Shown here piece by piece: positions 7,675 through 16,256 of a stretch of 41,556 nucleotides of DNA. A program made the position numbers and the translations under genes. The stretch's first letter is position 1, and each line of letters starts with the position of its first letter. Source of the stretch: an uncultured bacterium (GTDB lineage Bacteria > Planctomycetota > Phycisphaerae > Phycisphaerales > SM1A02); the NCBI GenBank assembly GCA_903919715.1, contig CAIXJC010000051.1:1-41556 (forward strand), written 5' to 3'. A model generated the notes under the pieces. It saw only the letters and a list, made by a program, of their open reading frames with translations, did not search any database and was not told the origin of the DNA.

Positions 7675-8850
7675 TTACGGAACTGCAGAGATATATCTAT
7701 GCGGATCCATCAAGACCGCGATCCATACTGCGAAGAGCGTGGCATGAACGATCCCCTGCATCATGTTTGACTTACCCGCCCCAAAGTGAAGCATTGAAAG
7801 GATCATCGTCGCCGCCAAGATACAAATTTCGGGTGGCTCGAGTCCCAATTCGACACTCCGACCAAACAGCATCGCCACCAAGAGGACGGCTGGAATTGTC
7901 AGTCCGATCGTGCTGAGCGCAGATCCGTGAAGAATATTTACCGTGCGCTGAACATCGGAGCGCAATGCAGAACGGACAGCTGCAATTCCCTCAGGCAACA
8001 GAACGAGGAATGCGATCACAACGCCCTGAAGGGCCGGAGGCAAGAAATGCTTTTCAAGAAATCCAACAAGCAGATGACCGAGTGATTCCGAGAGAAGCAC
8101 GACGGCCACTAATGCGCTCAATAACAAAGTGATGGATTTCCACAGAGGCGCATGCGCCAAATCGCCATGGCCAAGATGCGACTTTGCCTCTTCGCGAACA
8201 ATGATGAAGAAATCTCTGTGCGACGAACTTTGCAAAAAGATAAAAGCTCCATACACAACAACAGACGCACCCGCAACGAACACGTTCATTTGGGGAGACA
8301 TGTAGCCGCCAGGCTCTGAAGTTGTGAAGCGCGGAAGGACAAGTCCGATCGTGCACAAAGCCGCCGTCACTCCAAGATATGAAGTGCTCGACTGCGCATT
8401 GAATGGTTGCTCACGCTTACGAAGCGCGCCTGCGATGAGAGCCAAGCCAACCAATCCATTGAGAATCAACATCAGCGTTGCAAACATCGTGTCCCGCGCG
8501 ACCGTATCGGCCGCATCTCCAGTCACCATCACGCCGATGACAAGCGCCACTTCGATGATGACAGCCGAAAGCGTGAGAACGAGGGTTCCAAATGGATCTG
8601 GCAATTTGATCGCGATTGCTTCCGCATGCTCGGAGGCTCGAAGCGCACACCACATGATCGCGAAAAAGATCGCCGGAAAAAGATACGCCGGGGGATCTAT
8701 TGTCACTGTGGCTCCTGGAGCGGCTGGAGCGCTAGAATGACCATGAAGTCCAATCCACTCGGGGCGAACAACCAAGATCAAGCCGCCGATCAATCCTGCA
8801 AACATCGGCAGATCGGGGAGTATTTTTAGCCATACTGATCTCTTCTGCAT
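7675..8850 (-). CDS. chaA: ChaA-type cation/proton antiporter
   Basis: A 391-residue polytopic membrane protein with about ten or eleven predicted helices. It belongs to the calcium/cation exchanger superfamily and matches ChaA closely in pattern. The first alpha-repeat block reads HAEAIAIKLPDPFGTLVLTLSAVIIEVALVIGVMVTGD, followed by ARDTMFATLMLILNGLVGL. The second contains FLVLLPEGIAAVRSALRSD with the conserved acidic residue. The central loop REEAKSHLGHGD is short and hydrophilic. ChaA exports Na+, Ca2+ or K+ in exchange for protons at alkaline pH or high salt; which ion is used here cannot be told. It is convergent with ade and divergent from the thioredoxin-fold gene (49 bases between starts). 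Confidence 0.88.
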   Translation of the reverse strand: MQKRSVWLKILPDLPMFAGLIGGLILVVRPEWIGLHGHSSAPAAPGATVTIDPPAYLFPAIFFAIMWCALRASEHAEAIAIKLPDPFGTLVLTLSAVIIEVALVIGVMVTGDAADTVARDTMFATLMLILNGLVGLALIAGALRKREQPFNAQSSTSYLGVTAALCTIGLVLPRFTTSEPGGYMSPQMNVFVAGASVVVYGAFIFLQSSSHRDFFIIVREEAKSHLGHGDLAHAPLWKSITLLLSALVAVVLLSESLGHLLVGFLEKHFLPPALQGVVIAFLVLLPEGIAAVRSALRSDVQRTVNILHGSALSTIGLTIPAVLLVAMLFGRSVELGLEPPEICILAATMILSMLHFGAGKSNMMQGIVHATLFAVWIAVLMDPHRYISAVP

Positions 8851-8899
8851 GGGAGCAATTTAGCGGATTTTCGCACAAGCTCGCCTGTACGCTTTTGGA

Positions 8900-10021
8900 A
8901 TGCTTAATCTCTTGATCTTTGTCGGCGTGCTTTCGACTTCAGTTGTTCCCACACAATCAGAAGTTGGACAAGCCACAGCGGTGCGTCCCCCGCTGACATT
9001 CGATTCACCGATGCCCATCCCAGATATTGAGCAGTGGGCACGCGGCACGGCGCCTGATTTCAACGACAAGTCAAAGACTTTCTTGATTTCATTTTGGTCT
9101 TCGTCGATCACCCCAGCTCGAGAGTCTCTGCCGAGGCTTTCCAAATTAGCCGATCAATATCGTGATCAAGGTTTGGTTATTATCGGAGTCACCGAAGAGC
9201 CCGCAGGCGGGATTCAGCCTCTCTTAGATTCGCCGAAGTTTTTAGAGGGAATTCGATTCGCAATCGGATGCGATCCTGATCGAAGCACCTATCGCCAGTT
9301 CATGTCCCAGTCATGGCAGACCACGTTGCCGACCGCATTTCTCGCACACGATGGGAAGATCGTTTGGATCGGAAATCCACGAGATGCCAAAGACGTCGTC
9401 GCTGAAGTCTTCGCTGGAACGTGGAGCCCAGAAAGTCGACGCAAGGCGTATGAAGAGCGTGCGAATGCGAGCAAGCGAGCAACGGAATTTGCAAAGCGCC
9501 TTGACGTTGTCATGGATCGTCGACAGTGGGATGCGGCGCTCAAAGTGATCGCCGAAATGGAAAATGACCCCAATCCATTGCTTGCTCGCGAGGGGCACCT
9601 CTTGAGAGTGAGCGTCTTGCAGCAAAATGAAAAAACAGCGGAAGCATTGGAGGAATGCGACTCACTCGTCGCCACTTCCAAAGATTGGGAAGTTGCATCG
9701 GAAGTTGCGAAGATGCTCGCATCGCCGCTCTTTCCAAAGCCAGATCTTTCGCGCGCAACCGTCGCGGCACTGCGTGGGATCGCAATGTCCAAGCAGCACG
9801 AAGCGCTCGCGTACTACGCGCTCGCCGAAGTGCAAACACGCAGTGGTCAAAGAGACCTCGCAATTCGTTCACTCGAACGAGCTCTGACTTTGGCCGATCC
9901 AGAAGAGGTCGACCTCATTCAAGAACGCCTTGCGGATATTCAAGCGCCTGCCATCCCCGCGCCTACGAACTCTCAGCCGCCAGCAAATTCCGCGACGAAA
10001 TCTGCGCCAGCGACTCCATGA
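8900..10021 (+). CDS. Thioredoxin-fold (TlpA-like) protein lacking CxxC, with TPR-like C-terminus
   Basis: A 373-residue protein with a short N-terminal hydrophobic segment, probably a signal peptide, so probably exported. Residues about 40-180 follow the TlpA/thioredoxin pattern: FLISFWSSSITPARESLPRLSKLADQY aligns with the usual FWATWCxPCRxExP, and TTLPTAFLAHDGKIVWIG holds the cis-proline site (Pro144). Both redox cysteines are replaced (Ile70 and Ala73), so disulfide chemistry by this motif is unlikely. The second half is helical with TPR-like repeats (AREGHLLRVSVLQQNEKTAEALEE, ALAYYALAEVQTRSGQRDLAIRSLERAL) and a Pro/Ala-rich tail. A role as a binding or scaffold protein is inferred; the partner is unknown. 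Confidence 0.72.
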   Translation: MLNLLIFVGVLSTSVVPTQSEVGQATAVRPPLTFDSPMPIPDIEQWARGTAPDFNDKSKTFLISFWSSSITPARESLPRLSKLADQYRDQGLVIIGVTEEPAGGIQPLLDSPKFLEGIRFAIGCDPDRSTYRQFMSQSWQTTLPTAFLAHDGKIVWIGNPRDAKDVVAEVFAGTWSPESRRKAYEERANASKRATEFAKRLDVVMDRRQWDAALKVIAEMENDPNPLLAREGHLLRVSVLQQNEKTAEALEECDSLVATSKDWEVASEVAKMLASPLFPKPDLSRATVAALRGIAMSKQHEALAYYALAEVQTRSGQRDLAIRSLERALTLADPEEVDLIQERLADIQAPAIPAPTNSQPPANSATKSAPATP

Positions 10022-10067
10022 ATAAGCGGAACATTCCTGCGCAACGGCTGTCGGTTCTTTCGATGTT

Positions 10068-12197
10068 TCAACTTCCGCGAATTTGGTGCGCGGGCACATA
10101 CGCCTTGCGTGTGTACTCCGCCACCATGCGATGAGAATTGAAAACTGGCGGAACGGTTGCCGCACTATGCAGCGCACGGGCGATCCAACCATGCGGAATG
10201 CCTTCAGCATCTTGCTCATAAAACTGTGGAACAACTGAATCTTCCAGCAATTGATAGAGATTCGCTGCGTCGGATGCATCTTGGAGTTTCGAATCACCGA
10301 GTTCTTCGGTTCCACCAATATTCCAGCCGTTGATTCCGTCCGACGCTTCTGGCCACCAACCATCGAGTATTGAAAGGTTCAGTCCGCCGTGCAATGTCGG
10401 TTTCATTCCGCTCGTGCCACTGGCTTCATATGGTCGGATCGGGGTGTTCAACCAAACATCGCAACCGGCGACAAGCATTCGTCCGACATGCATGTCGTAT
10501 TCCTCGATTAATGCGACGCGTCCGCCGAAGCGTGCGTCACGAGTCAGGTCGAAGATTTGCTGAACAAATACTTGTCCAGCTTCATCACGCGGATGCGCTT
10601 TGCCTGCGAAGATGATCTGGACCGGCCGATCCGCATTCGTCAATATTCGCGCCAAGCGGTTCGCATCATGAAAGACCAGCGGGGCCCGTTTATATGTTGC
10701 AAATCGACGAGCAAATCCAATCGTCAGCACATCTTCATTGAGGAGCGAATACGTTTCTGCGACTGCCCCCTGCCCTTCGCCGCGCCGCTTGCGCTGTATC
10801 GCCAGTCGATCCCGAATGAAATGAATCATTCGATGACGCAACCTGCTGCGCAAGCCCCAAAATCGTGCGGGCGAAACTTCTTCTGCATGTCGCCATCCAG
10901 TCGCAGTCGGCGCTTGCTTGTTCAAACGAAGTGCGATCTCGTCTCTCCAAAATCGCTCCGCGTCTGGATCGATCCACGTCTTGACGTGAACGCCGTTCGT
11001 GATCGAGCCGATGGGAACCTTGGACGCAGGGAGGCCATAAAAATCCTTCCACATTTCACGGCTCACTTCGCCATGAAGTTTCGACACGCCGTTGACGCGC
11101 TCCGCCAAGCGAAGAGCAAGCACGGTCATGCAGAATGTCTCCTTCGCATCGCCTGCATTGATGCGACCAAGATCGGCGATCTGCATCGGCGTCAATCCAG
11201 TGCGAGCCATTGCGCCAGAGAGTTCTTGCACGACCATATCGGGGTCGTATCGATCATGTCCCGCAGAAACTGGAGTATGGGTCGTGAAGACCGTCGCTCT
11301 GCGCACCGCATCAAAGGCGTCTTGAATGGGTGTACCTGGCGAATGGATATCGATCGCTCGCTGCACCGCGGCGAATGCTGCATGACCTTCGTTGAGATGA
11401 AGAACGCTGACACGTTCTCCGAGTGCCTTGAGTGCCAATACTCCGCCAACTCCAAGGAGAATCTGCTGACGCAATCGAAGTAGCGGCTCGCCTTTGTACA
11501 AACCCTCGGTCAGTCGGCGATCTTCGGGAGCGTTGGCTTTCAGATCCGTATCGAGCAAATAGAGAGGAACACGCCCAACCCACATGCGCCAAATGCGCGC
11601 CGTCACGAGTCGCGTGCCGATTGGACAAGCAATCGTGCGGTGTGTGTCTTCGAGCCCCCATCGATTGAAGTCGTACTCTGGATAAAGCACCTGCGTCGAA
11701 CCGTCGCGCGACAATTGCTGAATGTAATAACCGTGTCGATACGCCAAACCGATCGCGACGAGCGGAATCCCCAAGTCAGAGGCGCTCTTGAGGTGATCCC
11801 CCGCGAGGATTCCCAGTCCACCTGCATATTGCTGAATCGATTCATGCAGACCGTACTCGCTGCAGAAATATGCGACGCGAAAACCTTCTTGCTTCGCAGC
11901 AGCACCGCGCTGAAACCATGCTCGCTCTCCCAAATATGCGGCGCGAGCGGCGAGCCCGTCATACACACGCTTCACAAAGATTGGATCGCACGCAAGCACC
12001 TCAAGGCGCGCGTGCGAAGTGCGTTCGAGAGTTCCAAGGGGTGAGTGATTCGTCGCACGCCATTCGGCCGGATCAAGAGTCTGAAAGACCGACCAACCTT
12101 CCTCGTTCCATGCCCACCAAAGGTTGGACGCCAAGTCGCGCAAATGACCGATGAGATCATCGACGCCAATAGATGGAAAACGTTTGGACCGAGACAT
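10068..12197 (-). CDS. glgP: Alpha-glucan (glycogen/maltodextrin) phosphorylase, GT35
   Basis: A phosphorylase of about 709 residues that would release glucose-1-phosphate from alpha-1,4-glucans using pyridoxal phosphate. Visible marks are NLWWAWNEEGWSVFQTLD at the N-terminus, ACPIGTRLVTARIWRMWVGRVPLYLLDTD, HLNEGHAAFA, FTTHTPVSAGHDR, GSITNGVHVKTWI, GFARRFATYKRAPLVF, and the PLP-site region PYEASGTSGMKPTLHGGLNLS. The length and N-terminus fit the shorter, Thermotoga/Thermus-type bacterial branch rather than the E. coli MalP type. The ATG at 12197 is preferred over a TTG at 12239 for codon type; neither has a clear ribosome binding site. It lies 51 bases behind malQ on the same strand and probably shares its transcript, which fits a shared role in maltodextrin breakdown. 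Confidence 0.93.
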   Translation of the reverse strand: MSRSKRFPSIGVDDLIGHLRDLASNLWWAWNEEGWSVFQTLDPAEWRATNHSPLGTLERTSHARLEVLACDPIFVKRVYDGLAARAAYLGERAWFQRGAAAKQEGFRVAYFCSEYGLHESIQQYAGGLGILAGDHLKSASDLGIPLVAIGLAYRHGYYIQQLSRDGSTQVLYPEYDFNRWGLEDTHRTIACPIGTRLVTARIWRMWVGRVPLYLLDTDLKANAPEDRRLTEGLYKGEPLLRLRQQILLGVGGVLALKALGERVSVLHLNEGHAAFAAVQRAIDIHSPGTPIQDAFDAVRRATVFTTHTPVSAGHDRYDPDMVVQELSGAMARTGLTPMQIADLGRINAGDAKETFCMTVLALRLAERVNGVSKLHGEVSREMWKDFYGLPASKVPIGSITNGVHVKTWIDPDAERFWRDEIALRLNKQAPTATGWRHAEEVSPARFWGLRSRLRHRMIHFIRDRLAIQRKRRGEGQGAVAETYSLLNEDVLTIGFARRFATYKRAPLVFHDANRLARILTNADRPVQIIFAGKAHPRDEAGQVFVQQIFDLTRDARFGGRVALIEEYDMHVGRMLVAGCDVWLNTPIRPYEASGTSGMKPTLHGGLNLSILDGWWPEASDGINGWNIGGTEELGDSKLQDASDAANLYQLLEDSVVPQFYEQDAEGIPHGWIARALHSAATVPPVFNSHRMVAEYTRKAYVPAHQIRGS

Positions 12198-12248
12198 GAG
12201 TCGAGTAGTTCTACCAAATTCACGCCGACATGCGGTCAAGCCATTTGG

Positions 12249-13703
12249 TCAAGGCATTCGGCCAGTGAGCGCTGCGAGCGCGCAAAGACTCTTGGCAGTC
12301 GCAACTCGTCGCGCTTGCCAATCGGTTCCCAATCTCCACCGCCAATTTCCAGTTGGAGTTCCAGGAAGGTTCATGCGTGCCGATCGATCGAGTCCCAAGA
12401 TGTCTTGCATTGCAACGATTGCGATTTGAGCTGGCGACTCAAATGCAATGCGAATCATTGCATCATGCGGTTGGCGTGCGGCATCCAATCCCGCAAAGCG
12501 AACAAAGCGCTTGCGCGACGAAAGCGAAAGAGATCTCCACCAACCACGCGTCGTGTCATTGTCGTGCGTTGCGGGATAAACCACAGAGTCCCGCTGATGA
12601 TGATGCGGAAGCTCGCCCGAATCATCCCGATCGAATGCGTGATGCAGAACTTTCATCCCAGGCAAATTGAAAGCATGACGCAGTGCGATCACTTCGGGAG
12701 TGACCGCACCAAGATCTTCAGCGATGAGCGGCAACACGCCCAACGCTCGACGCGCGGCCGTAAGTAATTCTCTGCCCGCTTGCGGACGCCAACGACCATT
12801 GCGAGCATTGCGTGCCCCAGCAGGAATCTCGTAGGCATGATGAAAACCGACAAAGTGGTCAATACGAACGCCATCGAATTTCCGCAGCGACGCTGCGATT
12901 CTCTGCGTCCACCAACTAAATTTCTGCGTGCGGTGCGCGGACCAGCGATAATGCGGATGCCCCCACAACTGTCCATCCTTTGAAAAGCAATCGGGAGGAA
13001 CGCCAGTCAGAACTTCGGGACGACCACCGCGGTCGAGTCGGAAGAGTTCTGGGTTCGCCATCACGTCTGCGCTTTCCAGCGTAACAAACATCGGAATGTC
13101 GCCGAGCAGTTTCACTCCCACTTCCGCACAACTCTTGCGAAGTGCGATCCATTGTTTGTCGAATTCAAATTGCAGAAAGGTGTGGTATCCGCTGGTGTCA
13201 TCTGTAAACACCTGCCAACCCTTCAACCACGCCGCTTCGCGCTTCTGGAACCCTCGAAAGGCGGCGCTCTGAAATCCACCACCGAGTCTGAAATTTTCGA
13301 ATGCTCTCAGAAACGCTGGCTCCTTCGCCAATCGTGCCGCGTCATAATCGGTTTGCGAATGAGAACCAGTGCGATTCGTTCTGCGCGAAAATGTGCGAGC
13401 TGCGGCGACAGAATCCCGAACATCTTTCTTGGAAAGCAGCCCGTCATCCTCCAAGGATTCAAGCGAAAGAAAGAGCGGCTCGCCTGCGAAACTCGACGTG
13501 CTGGCATAGGGAGAATTTCCTAAACCGATCGGTCCAACGGGAAGCATTTGCCACCATAACAAGCCAGCGCTTGCGCACCACGCTGCGAACTCGTGCGCTC
13601 TGGGACCTAAATCGCCAATGGCACAGGATCCATCCAAGCTGGAAAGATGCAACAAGACTCCAGCAGAGCGCTTGGCGAGAACAGGATTCACTGATTCGCT
13701 CAT
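12249..13703 (-). CDS. malQ: 4-alpha-glucanotransferase (amylomaltase), GH77
   Basis: A 484-residue cytoplasmic enzyme that transfers maltosyl or dextrinyl units between alpha-1,4-glucans. Marks: AGVLLHLSSLDGSCAIGDLG at the N-terminus, WWQMLPVGPIGLGNSPYASTSSFAG, PMFVTLESADVMANPELF, the nucleophile region DGVRIDHFVGFHHAYEIP, the general-acid region LIAEDLGAVTPEV, and THDNDTTRGWW near the C-terminus. The start is the ATG at 13703, which overlaps the TGA of the upstream amylase gene as ATGA, a sign of translational coupling. A longer open frame upstream lies inside the amylase gene and is not used. With the phosphorylase downstream this forms an amylase-malQ-glgP operon. Confidence 0.95.
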   Translation of the reverse strand: MSESVNPVLAKRSAGVLLHLSSLDGSCAIGDLGPRAHEFAAWCASAGLLWWQMLPVGPIGLGNSPYASTSSFAGEPLFLSLESLEDDGLLSKKDVRDSVAAARTFSRRTNRTGSHSQTDYDAARLAKEPAFLRAFENFRLGGGFQSAAFRGFQKREAAWLKGWQVFTDDTSGYHTFLQFEFDKQWIALRKSCAEVGVKLLGDIPMFVTLESADVMANPELFRLDRGGRPEVLTGVPPDCFSKDGQLWGHPHYRWSAHRTQKFSWWTQRIAASLRKFDGVRIDHFVGFHHAYEIPAGARNARNGRWRPQAGRELLTAARRALGVLPLIAEDLGAVTPEVIALRHAFNLPGMKVLHHAFDRDDSGELPHHHQRDSVVYPATHDNDTTRGWWRSLSLSSRKRFVRFAGLDAARQPHDAMIRIAFESPAQIAIVAMQDILGLDRSARMNLPGTPTGNWRWRLGTDWQARRVATAKSLCALAALTGRMP

Positions 13704-16186
13704 GGCTCGAGAATCCAGACACGACCAGACAATGCAGGAATCGAGACTCGCGGGAAGTGATCGTCTGCGAGCGCTCCCTCGCCGCCGAAAATGGTGCGCC
13801 AGCGACCTGCGCGCGCGCCGACTGACGTTTGTGAGAGGTCGATCCGCACATCGTTCGATGAGGCGTTGATCGCTACAAGAATGTTTTCGCCCGCGAGCGA
13901 ACGAAGAAAGACCCAAGTGTCTTGAGCATCATCGTTCAACACCGTTTCGAAAGTCCCTCGCCGCAATGCTGGATGCGCTTGGCGAAGTGCGATAATGCTG
14001 CGATACCAATCGTAATGGACGGCATCAACGAAATTCTCTTCGGGCTTTTCGTATGGCTCGAGATCCTTCCACAACATTGGCTTTCGATTGGTCGGATCAT
14101 CCGCTCCCCACATTCCAACCTCGTCGCCGTAATACACCATCGGTGCGCCGACATACACCATCTGAACCAACGCGATCAATCGCGCACGGCGATACTCATC
14201 TTCCGTTGGTTTTCCGCCAAGATATGAGGGATTTTCCTGCTCTCGATTGCCCTTGTCATACTGCGAATCTGGATGCCGCATCTTGGAAACCAATCGATCG
14301 GTGTCGTGGCTATCTACAAGATTCTGAAGAACGTACGTTGACTCCGCAGGATACGAACGACGCAATTCTGCCAGCCGCCGATCCATTTCGCTCACGCTGA
14401 TCTTCTGTTGACGATCTCGAATCCACTGGATCATCGCTTCTGCAAATGGATAATTCATCACTGCGTCAAACGAGCGTCCATCCAACCATTGATCAGCGCG
14501 CTTCCAGATTTCTCCCACGATGTATGCATCAGGGTTGATCGATTTCACAAGAGCCCGCCACTCGAACCAGAATGGCATTGCAACTTCATTGGGAACGTCG
14601 AGCCGCCATCCATCGATGCCGTCCGACGGATCGCCGTCGCCGTTGGGATCCATCCACCGTCGTGTCACATTGAAGATGTGCTGTTTGACTTCGTCGCTGG
14701 TGAATCCCTGATCGTTCTTTCGAAAAACAGGAAGTTCCATAAAGCCAGCCCAACCGTCATACTCAAATGGCTCCCACGATCGCACGCTGAACCAATCTTT
14801 ATATGCGCTGCCTTCGCGCTTTGCCTGAACATCACGAAATGCTGGATGCGTCGTTCCGACATGGTTGAAGACGCCGTCAAGAATGATGCGAATTCCCAGC
14901 TTTTTTGCCTCTTTAAGTACATCAAGAAAGAGAAGATCAGTGGGCGTCCAGGTCCACGTCTTTGGGTCGAGCAAATTTTCGACCGCTTCCGCCTTCGCAT
15001 AGTCCCCTTGCGTTCCAAACGATTCGTCAACATGAAGAAAATTCGTCGCGTTGTATTTGTGATGGCTTGGCGCTTGAAAAATTGGATTTAGATAAATCGC
15101 ATTGATTCCAAGTTCTTTGAGATAGCCAAGCTTGTCGCGCAAGCCAGCGAGATCGCCACCATAGTGGCGAGAGAAGACATCCCACTTATAAAACGTGTTC
15201 CCATTCTGTCCTTCCCACGGACTGAGCCCATACCACTCGCTGCGCCACGGTCGACATGGCTGAGGATCATTCTTGGAATCGCCATCGCGAAACCGTTCGA
15301 GCATGATCTGATACCAGACAGCATCTTTCGCCCATTCGGGGGTGCGAAACATCTCGTCGGATGATGTACTCAGAGAATAAATGCGGTCGTCGCTCAATCG
15401 GTTTGTTCCATCAGAGAACAGAAAGGTATATGCAACGGGCCGCGTCGGGGGTGAAATCGCTGCCTCCCACCACGAAAAAATTTCATCGGAACCTGAATCC
15501 GCCATCATCGTCCGAAGTCCGCTTTCCGTCACAAATTCGACATGCTCCACGTCATCGCGAAGCGTGCGAACTCGCACGAGCAATCGGCCATCTGGAAGTC
15601 GTTGAACAAACGATGGACGCTGCGGATCGTGAAGGATTCCGCCTCCCTCGACCTTGCCGTCACCACGCTGCGCGCGCACGCCGCCAAGATTCGCTTGTGC
15701 ACCAAGCCGAAGAAGACTGTTGTTGCCGCCTTGGCCATCACTGATCACCTGATCGTTGCGAGGATCGGCTTGCCATTGATCGCCGTCCACGACAAACTTG
15801 TACTGCTGCGTCCCGGCTGGCATTGGCACAGTGACGCGCCAGACTCCGTCATCACCGCGGGTCATCGGAGTTGCTGTGGTGCTCCACCCGTTCAAGTCGC
15901 CCGCAAGATTGACCCGCTGAGCAGGCTTCCCTGATTGAAAACTGAACTGGCATTCGAATGTGCCTGCGCCGAGTGGGCGCACTTCGACAGACGCTGGCCT
16001 CGAAAATTGATTCGCCGTCACCGAACTCGTGATCTTTGGATCGTGTGGAGGCCATGCGACTGAAGTCTTTGAAGCAGATGCCTGCGAAGAATTCGTCGAC
16101 TGAAACCCCGATGCGGCGGAAGTTCCCGCAATCGCAAGAAGCACGCTCACGGCGAGAGAGAGTGAACGATGCGCTGCGGTGAGCAT
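13700..16186 (-). CDS. Secreted GH13 alpha-amylase/neopullulanase-like enzyme with CBM48-type domain
   Basis: An 828-residue protein with a signal peptide (hydrophobic core residues 8-25). A glycogen-binding, AMPK-beta-like CBM48 domain lies at about residues 75-160 (VNLAGDLNGWSTTATPM, GTQQYKFVVDGDQW). A second beta-sandwich follows at about 190-275, of the type found ahead of cyclomaltodextrinase/neopullulanase barrels. The GH13 barrel runs from about 285 with intact motifs: DGVFNHVG (437-444), DGWRLDVPNE with nucleophile Asp530, VGEIW with acid Glu559, and VDSHDTDR with Asp628. It would hydrolyse starch, glycogen or related alpha-glucans outside the cytoplasm and so feed the importer and the cytoplasmic MalQ and GlgP. 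It heads the minus-strand operon and is divergent from the importer genes (70 bases between starts). Confidence 0.92.
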   Translation of the reverse strand: MLTAAHRSLSLAVSVLLAIAGTSAASGFQSTNSSQASASKTSVAWPPHDPKITSSVTANQFSRPASVEVRPLGAGTFECQFSFQSGKPAQRVNLAGDLNGWSTTATPMTRGDDGVWRVTVPMPAGTQQYKFVVDGDQWQADPRNDQVISDGQGGNNSLLRLGAQANLGGVRAQRGDGKVEGGGILHDPQRPSFVQRLPDGRLLVRVRTLRDDVEHVEFVTESGLRTMMADSGSDEIFSWWEAAISPPTRPVAYTFLFSDGTNRLSDDRIYSLSTSSDEMFRTPEWAKDAVWYQIMLERFRDGDSKNDPQPCRPWRSEWYGLSPWEGQNGNTFYKWDVFSRHYGGDLAGLRDKLGYLKELGINAIYLNPIFQAPSHHKYNATNFLHVDESFGTQGDYAKAEAVENLLDPKTWTWTPTDLLFLDVLKEAKKLGIRIILDGVFNHVGTTHPAFRDVQAKREGSAYKDWFSVRSWEPFEYDGWAGFMELPVFRKNDQGFTSDEVKQHIFNVTRRWMDPNGDGDPSDGIDGWRLDVPNEVAMPFWFEWRALVKSINPDAYIVGEIWKRADQWLDGRSFDAVMNYPFAEAMIQWIRDRQQKISVSEMDRRLAELRRSYPAESTYVLQNLVDSHDTDRLVSKMRHPDSQYDKGNREQENPSYLGGKPTEDEYRRARLIALVQMVYVGAPMVYYGDEVGMWGADDPTNRKPMLWKDLEPYEKPEENFVDAVHYDWYRSIIALRQAHPALRRGTFETVLNDDAQDTWVFLRSLAGENILVAINASSNDVRIDLSQTSVGARAGRWRTIFGGEGALADDHFPRVSIPALSGRVWILEP

Positions 16187-16256
16187 GGTTGGTCATGCTA
16201 GATCAAGAGCGAACATCGATCCCGATCGGCTTGCATGAAACTATGCTTTGCAGCGC

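Noticed and set aside
10557..11483. A 308-codon open frame on the plus strand inside the phosphorylase gene
   Set aside because: It is fully antisense to a clear glgP, the translation has no recognisable domain and is rich in Arg, Cys and His in the way of shadow frames.
12045..12767. A 240-codon plus-strand frame spanning the glgP-malQ junction
   Set aside because: Antisense to two well-supported enzymes, no domain, low-quality shadow composition.
14408..15091. A 227-codon plus-strand frame inside the first amylase gene
   Set aside because: Antisense to conserved GH13 catalytic motifs; no signal, domain or ribosome binding site.
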